From contig JAALGY010000008.1 in NCBI GenBank assembly GCA_032358165.1, positions 124,001-188,000 on the forward strand: 64,000 nucleotides of DNA. Reading direction: 5' to 3'. Under the pieces are notes generated by a model that did not search any database, was not told the origin of the DNA, and worked only from the letters and a program-made list of their open reading frames with translations. Origin of the DNA: Diplosphaera chodatii (lineage: Eukaryota; Chlorophyta; Trebouxiophyceae; Prasiolales; Stichococcaceae). The position numbers and the translations under genes were made by a program. Below, piece by piece: positions 39,201 through 51,981 of this stretch. The first letter of the stretch is position 1; each line of letters opens with the position of its first letter.

Positions 39201-41344
39201 TATTGCATAACGGAGGTTTTGAACGGTGGCTGCGTGTGGCAGGACAGCAGCTGCTGCCTCCTGGGCAGTGCTGCAAAGAAACGGCTGGGAGTGGCAGCAG
39301 CCGGGCTTCTGTGCTGTGTTCTGTTTTGACAATTTGCGTGCCTGCAGGCTGGCCCGGCAGTGGCGTCAAGCGGCGGCATGAACTTCCCGTGGGCATCGCC
39401 ATTCGGACTCTCCCATGCGCGGTATGGGCAATGCATGCGCTGTATGCTCTCCGTCGTGATTCATACGGGATTGGGCATGCGATTGAGACTGCATAGCTGG
39501 GATGTATCACTGCATGTGTGTGGCAGCACTTGTGCCGGTCTCTGCAAAACCCTGCCGGCTTCAAGCTGGACCTGACAAGTATACATCCTCTGACATTGGT
39601 AAAGGCAGCCACCTCCCGTCAAGCACCCCTTCTGGCATGTACACGACTTGCGTGGCAACCAAAGCTCGTGTCTACCAGCGCTGATTGCAGCAGCATGCTG
39701 GCTCAGGTGCTGGTGCTGGCAGACTGTGCTGGCTGTGTGTGGTTCATGGTTTGATTCGTTTACTGATGCATGCATGTGCAGGCCGATCCAGCCGAAGAGC
39801 CGCGGGTGGCTGCACGCGGCGTCGGCGCTTCTGCTGGCCAACATCGGCGCGCTCTTCGCAGCTCTCCTCGCCTACGTCTACTACGCCGAGCCGGCGACGC
39901 TGGACCAGTTCGGCGACGAGTCTGGCACCGATTACGCATACTGGAAGGTGCGTGCCTGCTGAACACACTGCAGATGACCATGGCCCTGGTGCCTGTGCCT
40001 CCAATGCTCCAGATGTGGGCATGCCAGTGCTGTATGGCCATGCTTGCAGCTTCAAGTGCACCTGCCGAGGACTCTGAAGAATTACATGCATCCTGCTGAC
40101 AAGGGAAGGCGCAGAACTGTTTCAATGCCTGATCAGACAGGGGAACAGGGTGGTGCTGTGGGACTTGCACAAACCCCGCATGCGCATGTTCTGGTGCGAC
40201 GTGCTGGGGGCGCTGCTGTGCAGATGGGCGTGTTGGTTCTGCTGGCGGCAATGGTGGGCGGCATCGGGCTGCCGGCATTCATCATCCACCCCGTGTCGAT
40301 TTGGTCATACATCGCCGCGCGCCGCGCCGCGCGCAGCCCCGGCGGCAACGGCGCCCCACACGCGGCCCTGGAGCGCACGATCGTCACCAGCAATGCAAGC
40401 ACACTGGTGCGCCGCTCAGCCTGCCTTGCTGGCAGCCGGATGTGGACCTCCGCCAGTCGTGCCTCCGCTGCTGCGTTTGGTCCCCAGTGCTTTGGGGCCC
40501 AGCTGGCTGCCGAGGTGCCGCAGTGGGGCTGCAGCTGAGATGTGCCATGGTGGTCGGACGCCGCCTGCTGCCTTGATGTGCCCTGCTCAGCAGCTGCGGA
40601 CCTGAGCACCAGGGTATACATATAGATCACTGTAGGCTGCATAGGGGTGGGCGGTCTGGCAGCTGCACGCCTGCACAGCTGCACTGATTCTACGTGTCAA
40701 AGCTCTCATCCCACAAGTTTGCCTGCGTGAGGGGCCTGATGCAATCGGTTGGAGCCTCAGGGTCGTTCAGGGTTGCGGGCGGACGCCAGGCAGGCAGGGC
40801 AGCAACAGAGCATGCGGGCGCTGCTACCTGACACGGCGGCAGCCTGGCATGTGCTGTGCATGTGGAGCTTGTGAACCGCAGCCACCGGAGTGTGTCACCT
40901 CCGCAGGTGGGTGCCAAGGTGGGCATTGAGGAGGCGGGGCTGCTGCTGGACATCACCGCTGGGCGGCCCGACGTGCCGCGGATCCTGGCCGACACAGTGC
41001 TGCAGGCCTCGGCGCTGGGACCCAGGACCAGCGTCGGCGTCTGCGTCGGAGGTGAATTTGACCTTGTGCCCTGGTCGGATGTGTGGTGAGGTCTGGCAGA
41101 TCGAGGGCACTGGGTTGGCGGATGCAGTGACGACTCATGATGCGCCAGTCCGGCTGCCAGTGGACCGCACTCAGCTGTATGCACATGACTGCCCACGCGG
41201 CCGCTGAGGCGTGTGCCGGATCCGCTGCATGCAGGTCCGGAGGCGATGATCAACTCCGTGCAGCTGGAGGTGGCGCGAGCAGCGCGCGGCATCGCCTCTG
41301 ACGGGCCCCGCATGCACGTGCACGTGGACACCTGGCAGATATGA
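33228..41344 (+). CDS. FRO-like ferric-chelate reductase (NADPH oxidase / ferric reductase superfamily)
   Basis: Moves electrons from NAD(P)H through FAD and two hemes across a membrane to reduce extracellular Fe(III) in this family. Exons 33228-33341, 34022-34186, 34426-34563 and 34797-34959 join in phase and give an N-terminal membrane helix, an external loop and further helices (WMLLLLFLPALVCGLATYAF). The heme-binding core follows: GHFTMWAITLHGVCYYVLWAF (split here as GHFTMWAITLHG and VCYYVLWAF, near 35945-36018) and VHIVGFLGIMIFSAIHYS (near 36469-36522), both with spaced His. The FAD motif FQWHPFT is at about 37382-37402. The nucleotide motif IFAGGVG is completed across an intron by VAPMLSIIRQL. 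A Ser/Gly/Asp linker and two more helices (39820-40300) interrupt the NAD domain, as in plant FROs. The C-terminus has GPEAMINSVQLEV and stops at 41342-41344. Several middle exon joins are unresolved. NOX is the alternative, but the FRO-like topology favours ferric reductase. Confidence 0.85.
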
Positions 41345-42517
41345 TGTCGGGCGCATGGGCGGCGGCGCAGCGCCTCTGCGGGGCGGCAGTTGCAGCAACA
41401 TCGATGCGAGGTTGCGAGCGAAGTGAATTCACAGAAGACTGGGTGCTAAATATGAAGTATGGGAGGTTTGCGTGGCGCCGCTGCAGCAGCTGGTAGAGTG
41501 AAGAATGTGGCGGGCGTGCAATTTGTTAAACACCTGAAGGAAGTTTCAGCAAAGTCTGGACATGCAGATGTGGTGCCAATCGATCGTTTGTTGCTGAGGC
41601 CCCCGTACGATGCGCAGCGTGATCATTGACATGTCCCTGAAGGTGCGAGGAGGCATGCTGAAGTGCTGAAGTGACTGCAATCCTGGAAACTTGCAAAGGC
41701 TGAACATGCCAAGTGTCTTGCTGCGACCATTGGAACAAACATCCACCGTAGCATTGGAACAGCCAACTGGCGGGTGCAGGCGATTGGCTTGATCGGGAGC
41801 CTGGGATGTTGGCCGTTCCATTCACTGCAGGGCCCTTGGATTTCCTAATCCCTCTGCCCTGCAGGTCCCCGGCGACGCGCCGCAGCACTCGGATAGCTTG
41901 CCAGCTTTTGCTCGGTATAGTTGTCAGTACACGCTACGCCGTGACCGTGTTTGTTAGCATGATCTGTGGCATTTGAAGCGGCTTGAAGTTCGCTGCTTCC
42001 AAGGCACCATGGGTGACTCACCTGAGTGCATGCGGGTTCACACGCGACGCTTCAGTGTGCAAACAGCTCGCACATCACACTGATTGACAAGCAGTGTAGG
42101 GGCATTGTTTCCTGTTGCAGCAATCGCGCGATCGGACGCTCTGAATCCTCCCACACTGAAGTCCATTGCTGCTATTGGGATGCTTTCACAGCTGGTTGCG
42201 AAGCTTCGCGACAGTTCAGAATAGATCTGTCGTTCTTGGGGTGAGTGCCCCTTGTCGACCACCTATGCAATCACTGCGGCTTATGCATGCGCATGCAGCA
42301 GGGCCGCTCCTGCGAATGGTCAAGCATATACCGCCCGGAGCAGGAGCGTGTTGACTCAATTGGGAACGGCAGTTCACAGGAGGCAAACGGGCGCAAGCAA
42401 ACGTCAGCAGCTTTTGCACCGATGCTGGCGTCGTGGTGCATGCACGTCAACCAGCCGCTTTAGCACCCTGGAGCAGCAGCGAAGTGCACGGTGGCCGAGC
42501 GTAGAGCAGCGGGCGAC
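41345..42517. other. 1.2 kb intergenic region with a weak minus-strand LRR-like stretch
   Basis: Between the ferric reductase and the MscS-like channel, both plus strand. On the minus strand 41580-41720 reads FPGLQSLQHFSMPPRTFRDM, which resembles one leucine-rich repeat. No F-box or complete gene surrounds it, so it may be a relic of an F-box/LRR gene. The rest holds the 3' flank and promoter. Confidence 0.3.
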
Positions 42518-45500
42518 ATGCTGCCCCAGCGGCGGCCCCCCCGCGACGCAGCGCTGCAGGAGGTCCTCATCGACGATGCCGGCCGCGATCCACAGCTATC
42601 CGCGGTGCGCACTCTCTTTACATGGTGGTATCCGTCTGCAAGCGCAGCAGCCGTTGCCTGTGTTCATGCCTTGCGTCTTCGTCACGCAGGGCCGCTCATA
42701 CCCTCTGACCGCTGCTGCCTGCAGGTGGCTGCCCAGGCAGCGGCAGCAGGCACAGATGGTGCAAGCCCCCGCCCAGGCAGCGGCGAGCACGAGCAACAAC
42801 AGCAGCCCGACAGGTGGCGTCACCTCCTGCTGACATCCCACACAACCCAGCAGCCTTCGCCACCAGTCATGTCCGTGCCTGAGACTACCTGCAGCAAGTC
42901 AAATCAGGCCGGCAGTTTTCATGTTGGCGATGTGGCTCGTGCAGCGTGGCGGACGCTGCCGCCGAGCTGTCCTTTGGGTCGCTGGCGCGGCCGCCGCTGC
43001 CGTCCGGGCGGGGCGGCTTCTTCAGGCACGGCAGGAGCGGCGGCCAGGGAGCAGAGCCACGCGTGCAGGTGACGCATCACATCGATATCAGATACACAGT
43101 ACGAGAAGGCACGACGTCAGCCCTGTGGCGCTGATCTGCATGGCTGCGCACCCTCAGTCCGGGCACATGCTGCTTGCCACGCCCACACTGATGCCTGTGC
43201 AAGGGTGATCCCCTGCGGTTCCCCCAGGCGAGCGGGGCCAGCGCGGAGCGTCGGCCGCTGATGCCGACGATCCCCTCCTCGGAGGCGCTGCTGGCCCTGG
43301 AGCGGGAGCAGGGCGGCAACGGCGGCGACAGGTGGGCAGCCCCCGACCGTGTTGCCACCCGCGCCCTTGAGTAGGCATTGGGAATCAGCAAGGGCCTTGC
43401 ACCCCGCCTGCGAAGTCTGTGCATATGTGGAAGGTCCCTGTCATGGCACTGTGACTGGCAATCGGGAGCCTCCTCGTCGGGCAGTGGCGAGGTGTGGGCC
43501 CCGGCTGCGCAGTGTGACGCTGTCGCCCGCGCAGCGGGGGCCGCTGGGGGCGCGGCTGCGGGACGCCCTGCGGCGGAACAGTGGCCGCAGCGCACAAGGC
43601 GCAGCCCTGGATGAGTCAGAGGGTTCAGCGCAGGGTGAGTGAGGCAGCGCATTGCCAAAGCACAGCGTGTGGCGACGGGACTGCTGCTGCCAGCCCTGCA
43701 GCAGCGCAGCACAAGCTGGATTGGAAGCCATGCTGTGTGCAATGCTGAACTATTCTCCTGCACAGACCAGAGCGTTTGGCTGCAATCGATGCTCTGCAAA
43801 TGAACCGTCAGCCATCACCATCTATCTCTCACTCCTGAACTCAAGGGCCTGCCACCGCAGGCGACCTGTCGGTTCACTCGCGGGTGACGCACTACAGCGA
43901 AGATGAGCCCGCTACGCCGCGGGGGTGGCCAGCATCCGCGCGCACCCTGGACCCCGGGCAGCTTCCCGCTTCCCCTGCAGCCGCCGCCGGCGGGCGGCCC
44001 ACCCTGGGGCGGCCATCCGTCACTGGGGACCACCACCATGAGGTGCTCCACATGAACGTCTCACAGTGTCACCAACCTTAGACATGCAGACAACAATGAG
44101 CACCTGGGATGAGTCCCATTCCGCGATGGAGCAGAGGCCATGTCAGCAAAATGGCTACAAATCTTGCGCCTCAAGCATGTGCACGTTGTGGTACCAGCGT
44201 CGTGCTGCCGCGCAGCTGGCCGGGGACCTCCACACCGGCGGCCGGGCCTCCGCCGATTCGGCGCGGCCGTCCGCCTTTGGCGGCGTCTCAGCGGCAGAAG
44301 CGGGACCGGATGATGTCAGGGACTCTCAGTCGGACGGCACGCTCCTGGAGAGCGAACTGGAGGTAGTTTTGGCCCAATTTTCCTCATGCCCAGTATGACA
44401 CTGACGTTTCTGGAATGTCAGCAGGGTACACACGCACTGTATCCTGTGGCCTGCGTCGCCAAGATGCAACTGTAAGGCAGAGTGAATGTGTCTGCCTGCA
44501 GCTGTCGGACGATGAGATCGAGGAGCTGCAGCCGAAGGCGCCCAAGCGGTGGTGGCAGGCGTGGTGGTGGCGCCTGCTCGCGATTTCGGTGTCGCTCCTC
44601 ATCTTCTGCGGCGCCGTCGTCATGCGCGTCATCGCCAACGACCCAGTGAGCTGCATCATCGTGGTCATGTGTGGAAGCCTCTCAATCGCTATACTCGGTG
44701 GTCTGCACTTGAGTTATAGTGCAAGCCTTTCCTCACATCTATGGTCAGCACTGAGGCACCCTGCTATTTGATGCCGTCTGACAGTCGGTCTGTCAGCAGT
44801 CAGCGAGCTGCACTGTCAGGACTGATCTGGCGACAGAGCTTGCCGGTCTTGTGCAGTGGCGTTGCAGGTCGGGACAAAAACCTTTGCACTCTGTGCTGTA
44901 CAACGGCATTGGAACAACGGCAATGCGTGCCGTGCAGTATGCGCACGGCAACATCGTGGTGTGGCGCTGGCTCATGCTGATCGGGCTGCTGGTGCCGTCA
45001 TACTGGATTGGCGAAGGCATTGCGCAGCTGATCGAAGCCGTCATCGAGTGGAACTTCTTCGAGAACCGGCGCGTGCTCTACTACTTCATCGGCACCACGG
45101 TAGGGTACTGGCGCCCCCAGCAGCAATACTGGCACTGGCATAGATCAGACACACATTCATTGACAATGTGTTGATCAATTGCTGCTCATGCTCCATCAGA
45201 GCCTTGGCTACATATCCCTGACGCTGTGCTGAGCTGTGTCCAATCTTACCTCCGTGTTGTGACCCCGCAGCGGCCGCTGGCACGTATGTTCAAGACGGCA
45301 TTCCTGCCAGTGCTGTGGGTGTGCATCTTCCGGGGCCAGCGCGACGCCAGCTACACCTGGCAGGAGGTGTACAAGTGGACGCTGCGGGTGCGCTGCAGAG
45401 ACTGGGATTAGGGGTAGCTATCAAAACATCTTGACGACCCCCACTGGGGTGTGGCTTGCCATCGATGAGCACTTGCCGACAGGCATTCTACATGCATAAC

Positions 45501-48500
45501 CGCCCCTTGGGCATGTGTTGTCCCCCGACTAGTCCACATCCGTAGGTGGCCCCATAGCATAGCCACATCTGCCATGAGCCTGCCGCGCAAATGTACAGCC
45601 CAGCTGTGGCCCTCAGCTCAGGCGGATTGCTTCATCGGGTCTCCACACATCCTCACAACAGCAGCACTGTGCCAATGGCCACTGCATGTCCGTTGCACCT
45701 GCAGGTGCTGCTGTGCATCTTTCTGTTTTCAGTGGCGCTCTTCATCACCACCGTCATCGCCAAGCTGCTCGCATCCTACTTCCACAAGCAGGCCTTCTTC
45801 GACAAAATGCAGGAGACGCTCAAGCAGGTGGGCTGCAGTGCTGCGGCTCGTGACATGCCCAACAGCTGCGTGTGTGCACTGCAAGAATACTCAGCAAATG
45901 CCCTGCCCCAAAGGGGCCTGTACTTTCCGACTCCGCCAGTTCATGCGGGAATACACAGCAGACCGCAAACAGGTACACCCGCCTGCGCAGGAGCATTTCC
46001 TATGGGCATTATCAAGGCCGCGCGACTCCTTGAAGCCCGATGCCGACAAGGCAGCTGACGAGGAAGGCGCCGATGATGAGGGGTATCAGACCACGAACGG
46101 CATGCCAGCACCTGGCAAGCGCGCTGCAGAGGACGGCGTGCTCACCAGCAGGTGTGCGCGTGTTCGCTTGTTGCTGCGTTGCGTAATGATCGCAAATGGG
46201 TGATCGCTGTGAGCGGGCATCTACATCTTGCTGCTTCGGCAGCTGTTGCCAGCGGTCGGGGCGGTCACGAAGTTTCTGCGTCCACGGTGTTGTAAAGCCT
46301 TGTGTTTCCGACCCCGCCAAACCTAATCAGCGCTGCTCTGCCAGGTCGACCAGCAAGTCTGGGATGACGCCGCCGCCGGCGTTCCCGGCGTCCAAAGCCG
46401 CCAGCGACCTGCTGCCGCTGCAGCCGCGCATCTCTGCCAGGTGCATACGGCACCTGACTTGCAGTTGCGCACACGCACAGGGCCGAACCGCAAGCCCAGC
46501 TGGGCACCCAGCGATAACATGTCGATATGCTACAGGGCGCCGACTAGTACACCCATGCTCAGACCATCAGATTTTGGCGCCCCTCAGCAGGCAGACTTGG
46601 GACTCTCATCATGGTTGGCTGAGCGATTTGTGTGCTCTTCTTGGCAGGGCTGACGCGCCGCTGCCCAATGGCAGCGCACTGCCGCCGCTGGCCGCTGGCG
46701 GACAGGCCCCGTCGCCGGCGCACCCCTCCTCCCCTGGCGCCGCAGCTGGCACGCCCCGCAGCACGCCGCCGGTGTCATGGCCGCCATCTGCAGCCGTGTC
46801 ACCTCGACCGGGCTCAGCCGCGTCGGCCCGGCCAGAGTCAGCGGTGTCGCAGCCCCCGGCGTCTGTGCAGTCGGGTTCGCACAATGCGCAGCGCGCAGCT
46901 TGCTCGTCTGCTGGTTGACCTGTATGTTGGCAGTTCGGGTACTCAGCATGGTGGAGACATGGCAGATGGCATTGCTGCAGCACGGCAAGCCGCGTAGTCG
47001 CCTCACATCGCTTGTCCAGCAAACTGACGACTTCAGCTTTGCAGCAGCTGTGCGTGTCGGCATGTGCAGGGCGCACGCCCCGGACAGGCGCGACCAAGGC
47101 GGTCAGTGTGCTGCGGCAGAGCGAGCTGCACGGCAGCGGCGCGGCCTCCCTCGTCAGCAGCATCGACCGGCAGCACGGCTCAGGTGCGGCCCCTCACACG
47201 CGCATTGGCACTTCAGCTGGCAGCACAGGGACGAAGGAAGTTGTTTGCTTGGTTTTCTTCACAACAGAGGTGTTGGTGCTGCGCATGGGACGCAAAGCAA
47301 GGAGGCAGCTGATTCCAGTGCTTTAAGCTCTGTGACCTGACTGCACTACCGGGACTGTACTCATTATGAACATCTTGACTGCAGGCACCGGGCAGCTGGG
47401 GGACTACCAGCCCAGGGCAGGCGTGGCAGCAAAGCGCTACAGGGCGCGCCGCGACCGGGTCATGGCGCGGCTGCAGCGCGGGTCCACCGACCGCAGCAAG
47501 CAGCGCAGCTCCCAGGTGACGGCTGTGCGGCAGCCGCTGCCCTGGCGCTGCCTCATGTCAGGGAGTGCGCCTGCAGATCGACCCATAACACACGTCAACC
47601 AGCAGCGTCAGCTCCTCATATCGAAATTACCTGGATGGCCGATGGGGCACTGTACACCAACGACGCTTGGGATGGCATCCATGTCAACTGCATGTTGCAC
47701 ACACTTTTCGCTGCAAACCTCGACGCTTCCCTGTTGCAGGGGGAGGAGGGTATGCTGGAGGAGGAGATCCTGCGGAAGCCGGACCTGGCGCAGGACAAGC
47801 TGCTCGCGCGCATGCGCAAGGTGCACACTTTCCCTGAAGCCCTTTGCACAGCTTGCAGCTTGAGCATACCAGGCCTGGCAAGCAGCTGCTGAGACCGCGT
47901 GATTGTGCTCGGCAGCCCCAGTGTGTCCAACGGGGCTCTGGCCAATGAGGTCTGTGCATGGGCATGCCCTGTGCAACCTCATGCCTGCACGCATAGCGTG
48001 CTGATCACCACATGTGCCAAAAGTTCCCGGGCTTGCAATCTGTAGGGGTGAGAATGCGTAGCCGACGTGCAGTGGCACCCAGCTTGCGGTGCCAATTCTG
48101 GACACAGAGATCAGTCACTTGACACAGTCGTGTTAGCATGCAGCATGGCCGAGTCCTAACATCATGTTGTCGTTGGCAACCTGCAGGTGGAGCGCGGCAT
48201 CCGGTACAAGGAGATGGGCGTCACCTTCGACGCGCAGCTGGCGGATGCAAAGCGGCAGAAGAGCGAGGCGTCCGACCGGGAGGCCAAGCGCCTGGCGTTC
48301 TACATCTTCTGGAACGTCAAGCGCGACTTTGACAGGTGTCGACGAGCGCCTCTGGGCCCCAACCATCGTTACCGAGTCAGACAGGATCCTCAGAAGTAGT
48401 CCAGCAACCCCAACATCCGATTTGATTGACAGCCTGGATCCCCTCTCAGTTGCTGTGGCATGGCAGTCGCATGGCTGTATGAACTTCTGCTGCGCCTGCA

Positions 48501-51027
48501 GCAGTCTGTTGCTAGTTGCCTTGATTCGGTTCATGTTGGAAACGATGTCAGAAGCGCCTCAGAACACACCTCAGTCAGTCGTCCTTGCAGGAACTACTTG
48601 GTGCCGGAGGACTTCCGCGGCTTCCTGCCGCCGGAGAAGGCGACGGAGGCGTTCCACCACATCGACGACAACGACTCGGGGCGCGTCGCGCAGTCGGAGC
48701 TGCTCAACGCGGTCGTGCAGATCTTCAGGTTCGGGCGCAGCCCTCTGACAGCCATCCCTGCCGGGCGCCTGCCCGCGGGGACGCATGCCGCCCAGAACGG
48801 GGCGCCATGAGGGGCGTGGCTGACAGGAGGACCCAACCGTGACACTGCAGGGACAGGCGCAATCTGGCAGTCGCGCTGAAGGACACCCGCTCCGTGATCG
48901 GCACGCTGCAGACGATCGTGGGCATCGTCGTCCACATCTTCTTCTTCTTCATGTACATGCTGGTCCTGCGGGTGCGGCCCCGCGCAGCCAGCCGCAGCGC
49001 ACGATCAAGCACCTGGGCCCATGTCAGCAATCGAGCAGATCCTGCCCCTGCAGTTGGACCCAGTGGCCGGTGACGTGCTTAATGTGCCACTTATACCGTG
49101 TTGCGAGTTCTGAGGTGATACCACCACACCATGGTCTGGAGCGACTTGAGATGTGGGCGCGTCCCCGCAGTTCTCGCTGGACAACATGTGGATCACCATC
49201 AGCAGCGGCATCCTGGGCTTCTCCTTCATCTTCGGCAACTCCATCCGCACCGTCTTTGAGTCCTGCCTCACGCTGTTCGTCATCCACCCCTTCGACGTGG
49301 GCGACACCATCTTCATCGAGGGCAGCTTCCACGTGGTGGAGGAGGCGTCCTTGAACAAGGTGCGGGCAGTGTGCAAAGCAGCCAATGTCAATAGTAACAG
49401 CACCTCGCGGTGGGCTCACACATTCAAGCTTCGAGTGATGGCAGCAGATTAGCGCTCAGCTCGCCATCCGCCGGTCTGCCGTCACAAGCAGTTGCTCGCT
49501 GACTTGGTGAACGGCCGAACTTGATCACATGTGAGCCGATGCCGCACCTGCCTGACGAGCGCAGGGCCATCAGGGCTGCAGATGCTGCGCCGGCTGACTG
49601 GGACTCTCACGAGCGCAGGCGGTGTTCAAGCGGTGGGACGGCGCGCGGGTATGGTATTGAAACGAGAAGAACATACAGTAGCACATCTCGCATCCTCAAA
49701 ACTGAAGTATCTGTGCACAGGTGGTGTTCAAGCGGTGGGACGGCGCGCGGGTGTGGTACCCAAACGAAAAGATCAACACCGCCGCCATCACCAACGTCAC
49801 GCGCACCGACACGCGGTGCCAGAGCTTCCGGGTGCGCCGCCGAGCGCCACCCTGCACTGAGAATCCCACAGCATTGGGCGTGCCACCGCCCTTGGTGTGA
49901 GAGGAAACAGGCGCTCTCGCGCATGGTTGCCAGAAACAAAAGTTGAGACGTCTCCGGCAAATTTGGTGTGCGTTGCATGGCGGTGCGCATTATGGTGCTC
50001 TGGCTGCCGTCCCGCAGGTGCTGGTGGACACCGGGACGCCTGCCAGCGTGGTCACCGCGCTCAAGGGGGTGCTGGACCCCTGGTTCGAGGCACGCCCCAC
50101 CGAGCTCAAGCCGGACCCCACGGTGAGCCCGAGACGCCGTGCAGGGCGCAAAGCTCGTCTGCTGTGCTCCGCTGTGCTGCTGGCGGCGTGGCCGCCGATA
50201 CAGTGCAGCGCGGCCTGGGCCACAGTCATTTTGCACCCTTCGAGTCCAGTCCAGAGCAGTGGGTGGTGGCAGTCTCGGGCGGCAGTCGTCCTCCCTGCAG
50301 CATGCCATCTGGTCACGGCGCAGGCTGCACGGTCCCCTGTGCGCATCTTGTTTGATGTAGGTGCTTTGCGAACCTAGATTCTGCGTCATCCTGACGTCGC
50401 CGCCATGTAGGTGCTGTTCTACGGGCCAAGCACAGATCCCATGAAGATCGCCATCGCAGTGTACTTCAACTTCGCGTTCAATGGTGTGCACGCCACCCCC
50501 CCATGACAAACTTTTCTGGACGAGTCACTCAGAACACGTACCTACATTCCGCAGCATGTTGCTGCTGGGAGGACAATGGCATGCTCTGACATGCCGCCCT
50601 TCTTATGCTGCAGCGTTCGAGGACGGCGACAGGGCGGGGCCCACACGCCACGAGCTGTACATGCTGGTGCGGACTGATCAGCGTGTGTGCACAGCCTGCG
50701 TTCTGACATGACAACAAGCCCGCCACATGCACAGCAGTCGCAGCACTTGCTGCATAATGCGGCCGACTAAAGCTTGGATGTTGCCATAATCTCATAGGCC
50801 AGACTGCCTCTGACCAGCTTCAACAGGCACCTGCATTCAATAAACCGATAGCTCCCCCTGAATGACATTGCTTTCTCCTGCAGATTGCCAAGACCCTGAA
50901 CGAGCTGGGCGCAAAGTACACGCTGCCGAGCTTCGGGCGGCCGCGGCCCCTGGATGAGAGCACCACCGAGCGGCGCAGCCTGCTGCAGAAGCTGCCCGCG
51001 CTGCACACGCGCAGCAACGTGCTGTGA
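42518..51027 (+). CDS. MscS-like (MSL) mechanosensitive ion channel with an EF-hand
   Basis: About 25 exons; those I phased begin 42518-42604, 42725-42813, 42945-43068, 43228-43331, 43513-43634, 43861-44042, 44216-44362, 44502-44645, 44938-45099, 45271-45387, 45705-45827, 45991-46151 and 46345-46440. The N-terminus is Ser/Gly/acidic and cytosolic. Helices follow (LLAISVSLLIFCGAVVMRVI; LMLIGLLVPSYWIGEGIA; VLLCIFLFSVALFITTVIAK). A long loop ends in a single EF-hand, HHIDDNDSGRVAQSEL (48655-48700). The next exon gives a helix rich in Phe (IVVHIFFFFMYMLVL). The MscS pore and beta domain follow at 49171-49359 (SGILGFSFIFGNSIRTVFES, then VIHPFDVGDTIFIEG) and continue to 50470. The C-terminus ends LPALHTRSNVL, stop at 51027. 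Plant MSL10-type topology fits; it would open on membrane tension, perhaps tuned by Ca2+. Confidence 0.9.
49617..49785 (+). repeat. Tandem partial duplication of an MSL exon with its splice acceptor
   Basis: The real exon starts at 49721 (VVFKRWDGARVWYPNE). A near-identical copy begins about 102 bp upstream, with GTGTTCAAGCGGTGGGACGG at 49622 and again at 49724. Similarity covers about 60 bp including a CAG acceptor, then the upstream copy reaches an in-frame TGA where the real exon has TACCC. The upstream copy is a pseudo-exon inside the intron. Confidence 0.9.
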
Positions 51028-51981
51028 GCGCCCGGCCGCTGGCTCTCGGTGGTGGACTCGGTGTAAGACCCCAGCAATCGAGAGAGCGGGCAGGCCGGGG
51101 CGGCTGGCCGCCTTTCCCTGCGCAGCCAGAGCGCGGTGCAAGCAGTGTGCGGGGACCAGCGGCAGCGGCGCCATGCGGCGTCCGGCACCGCGCTCAACAG
51201 CAGGCGCAGCTCGTGTCAGGCTTGATGGAATGGCTCCAGCTGCCATGTATGCGGCACTTGAAAACGCTTGGGGAGGGGAGCAGCTGTGAGGGGTCGCTTG
51301 AAATGTACGACGACGCACGAGATGTGGTTCTGAGGTAGTACAGCCGAACAGTAGAGGCGATGCAGCAGGCGATGCCGGAAGGCTGTCACGAAGTCGGAAC
51401 TGCAGCACGGCGAATAGCGGACTTCTGCAAACAGTTGCAGTTCTGCACCAACGTCTTCTCAGTCAGCAGTCGACGGCCGGCGACGAGAAGTAGTGTTTGC
51501 AGAGTAAGGATGTGGTAGACAGGGGTAGCAGATTCCTCGGCCATAGCTCATTCTTTCAGGCGTGTAGCTGGCATCACTAGCAAAGATATACCAACACTTG
51601 CGTGCAGCGTATGCGTGATTTGATCCCCTTCACATGTGGAGGAGAAAGAGAGGGACTATGGAACGAAGGGGCTTGGGGCACACGTGTGACTCATGAACTG
51701 CTGTGCCCACTGCAGTCGGGATAGCTTGCCCTGGCGGCTGTCAAGCATGCCAGCCGTGTGCTGGAGCACTGAAATTGCTGCACTGTCCGACGTGAGAGGC
51801 ATGTGGGTTTATATGGGACCACACCAGTGAACAGTGTCACTCTCGATCTACCGACAGCCCTGCCTCGAGCTATGCATCTGCAGGCACGCCCAGATCTGCT
51901 ACACACTGACTTCGCCGCCTCCAGCTGGCTGCGCCGCTTGACCCTGAGCTGCTGATCTTGGTTCTGGATTCCCCAAGTCCG
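51028..51981. other. Convergent intergenic region
   Basis: 3' flanks of the MSL channel (+) and RPAP1 (-). A TGTAA occurs at 51062 but is very close to the upstream stop. The stretch 51480-51850 is less GC-rich and has no coding character on either strand. Confidence 0.4.
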
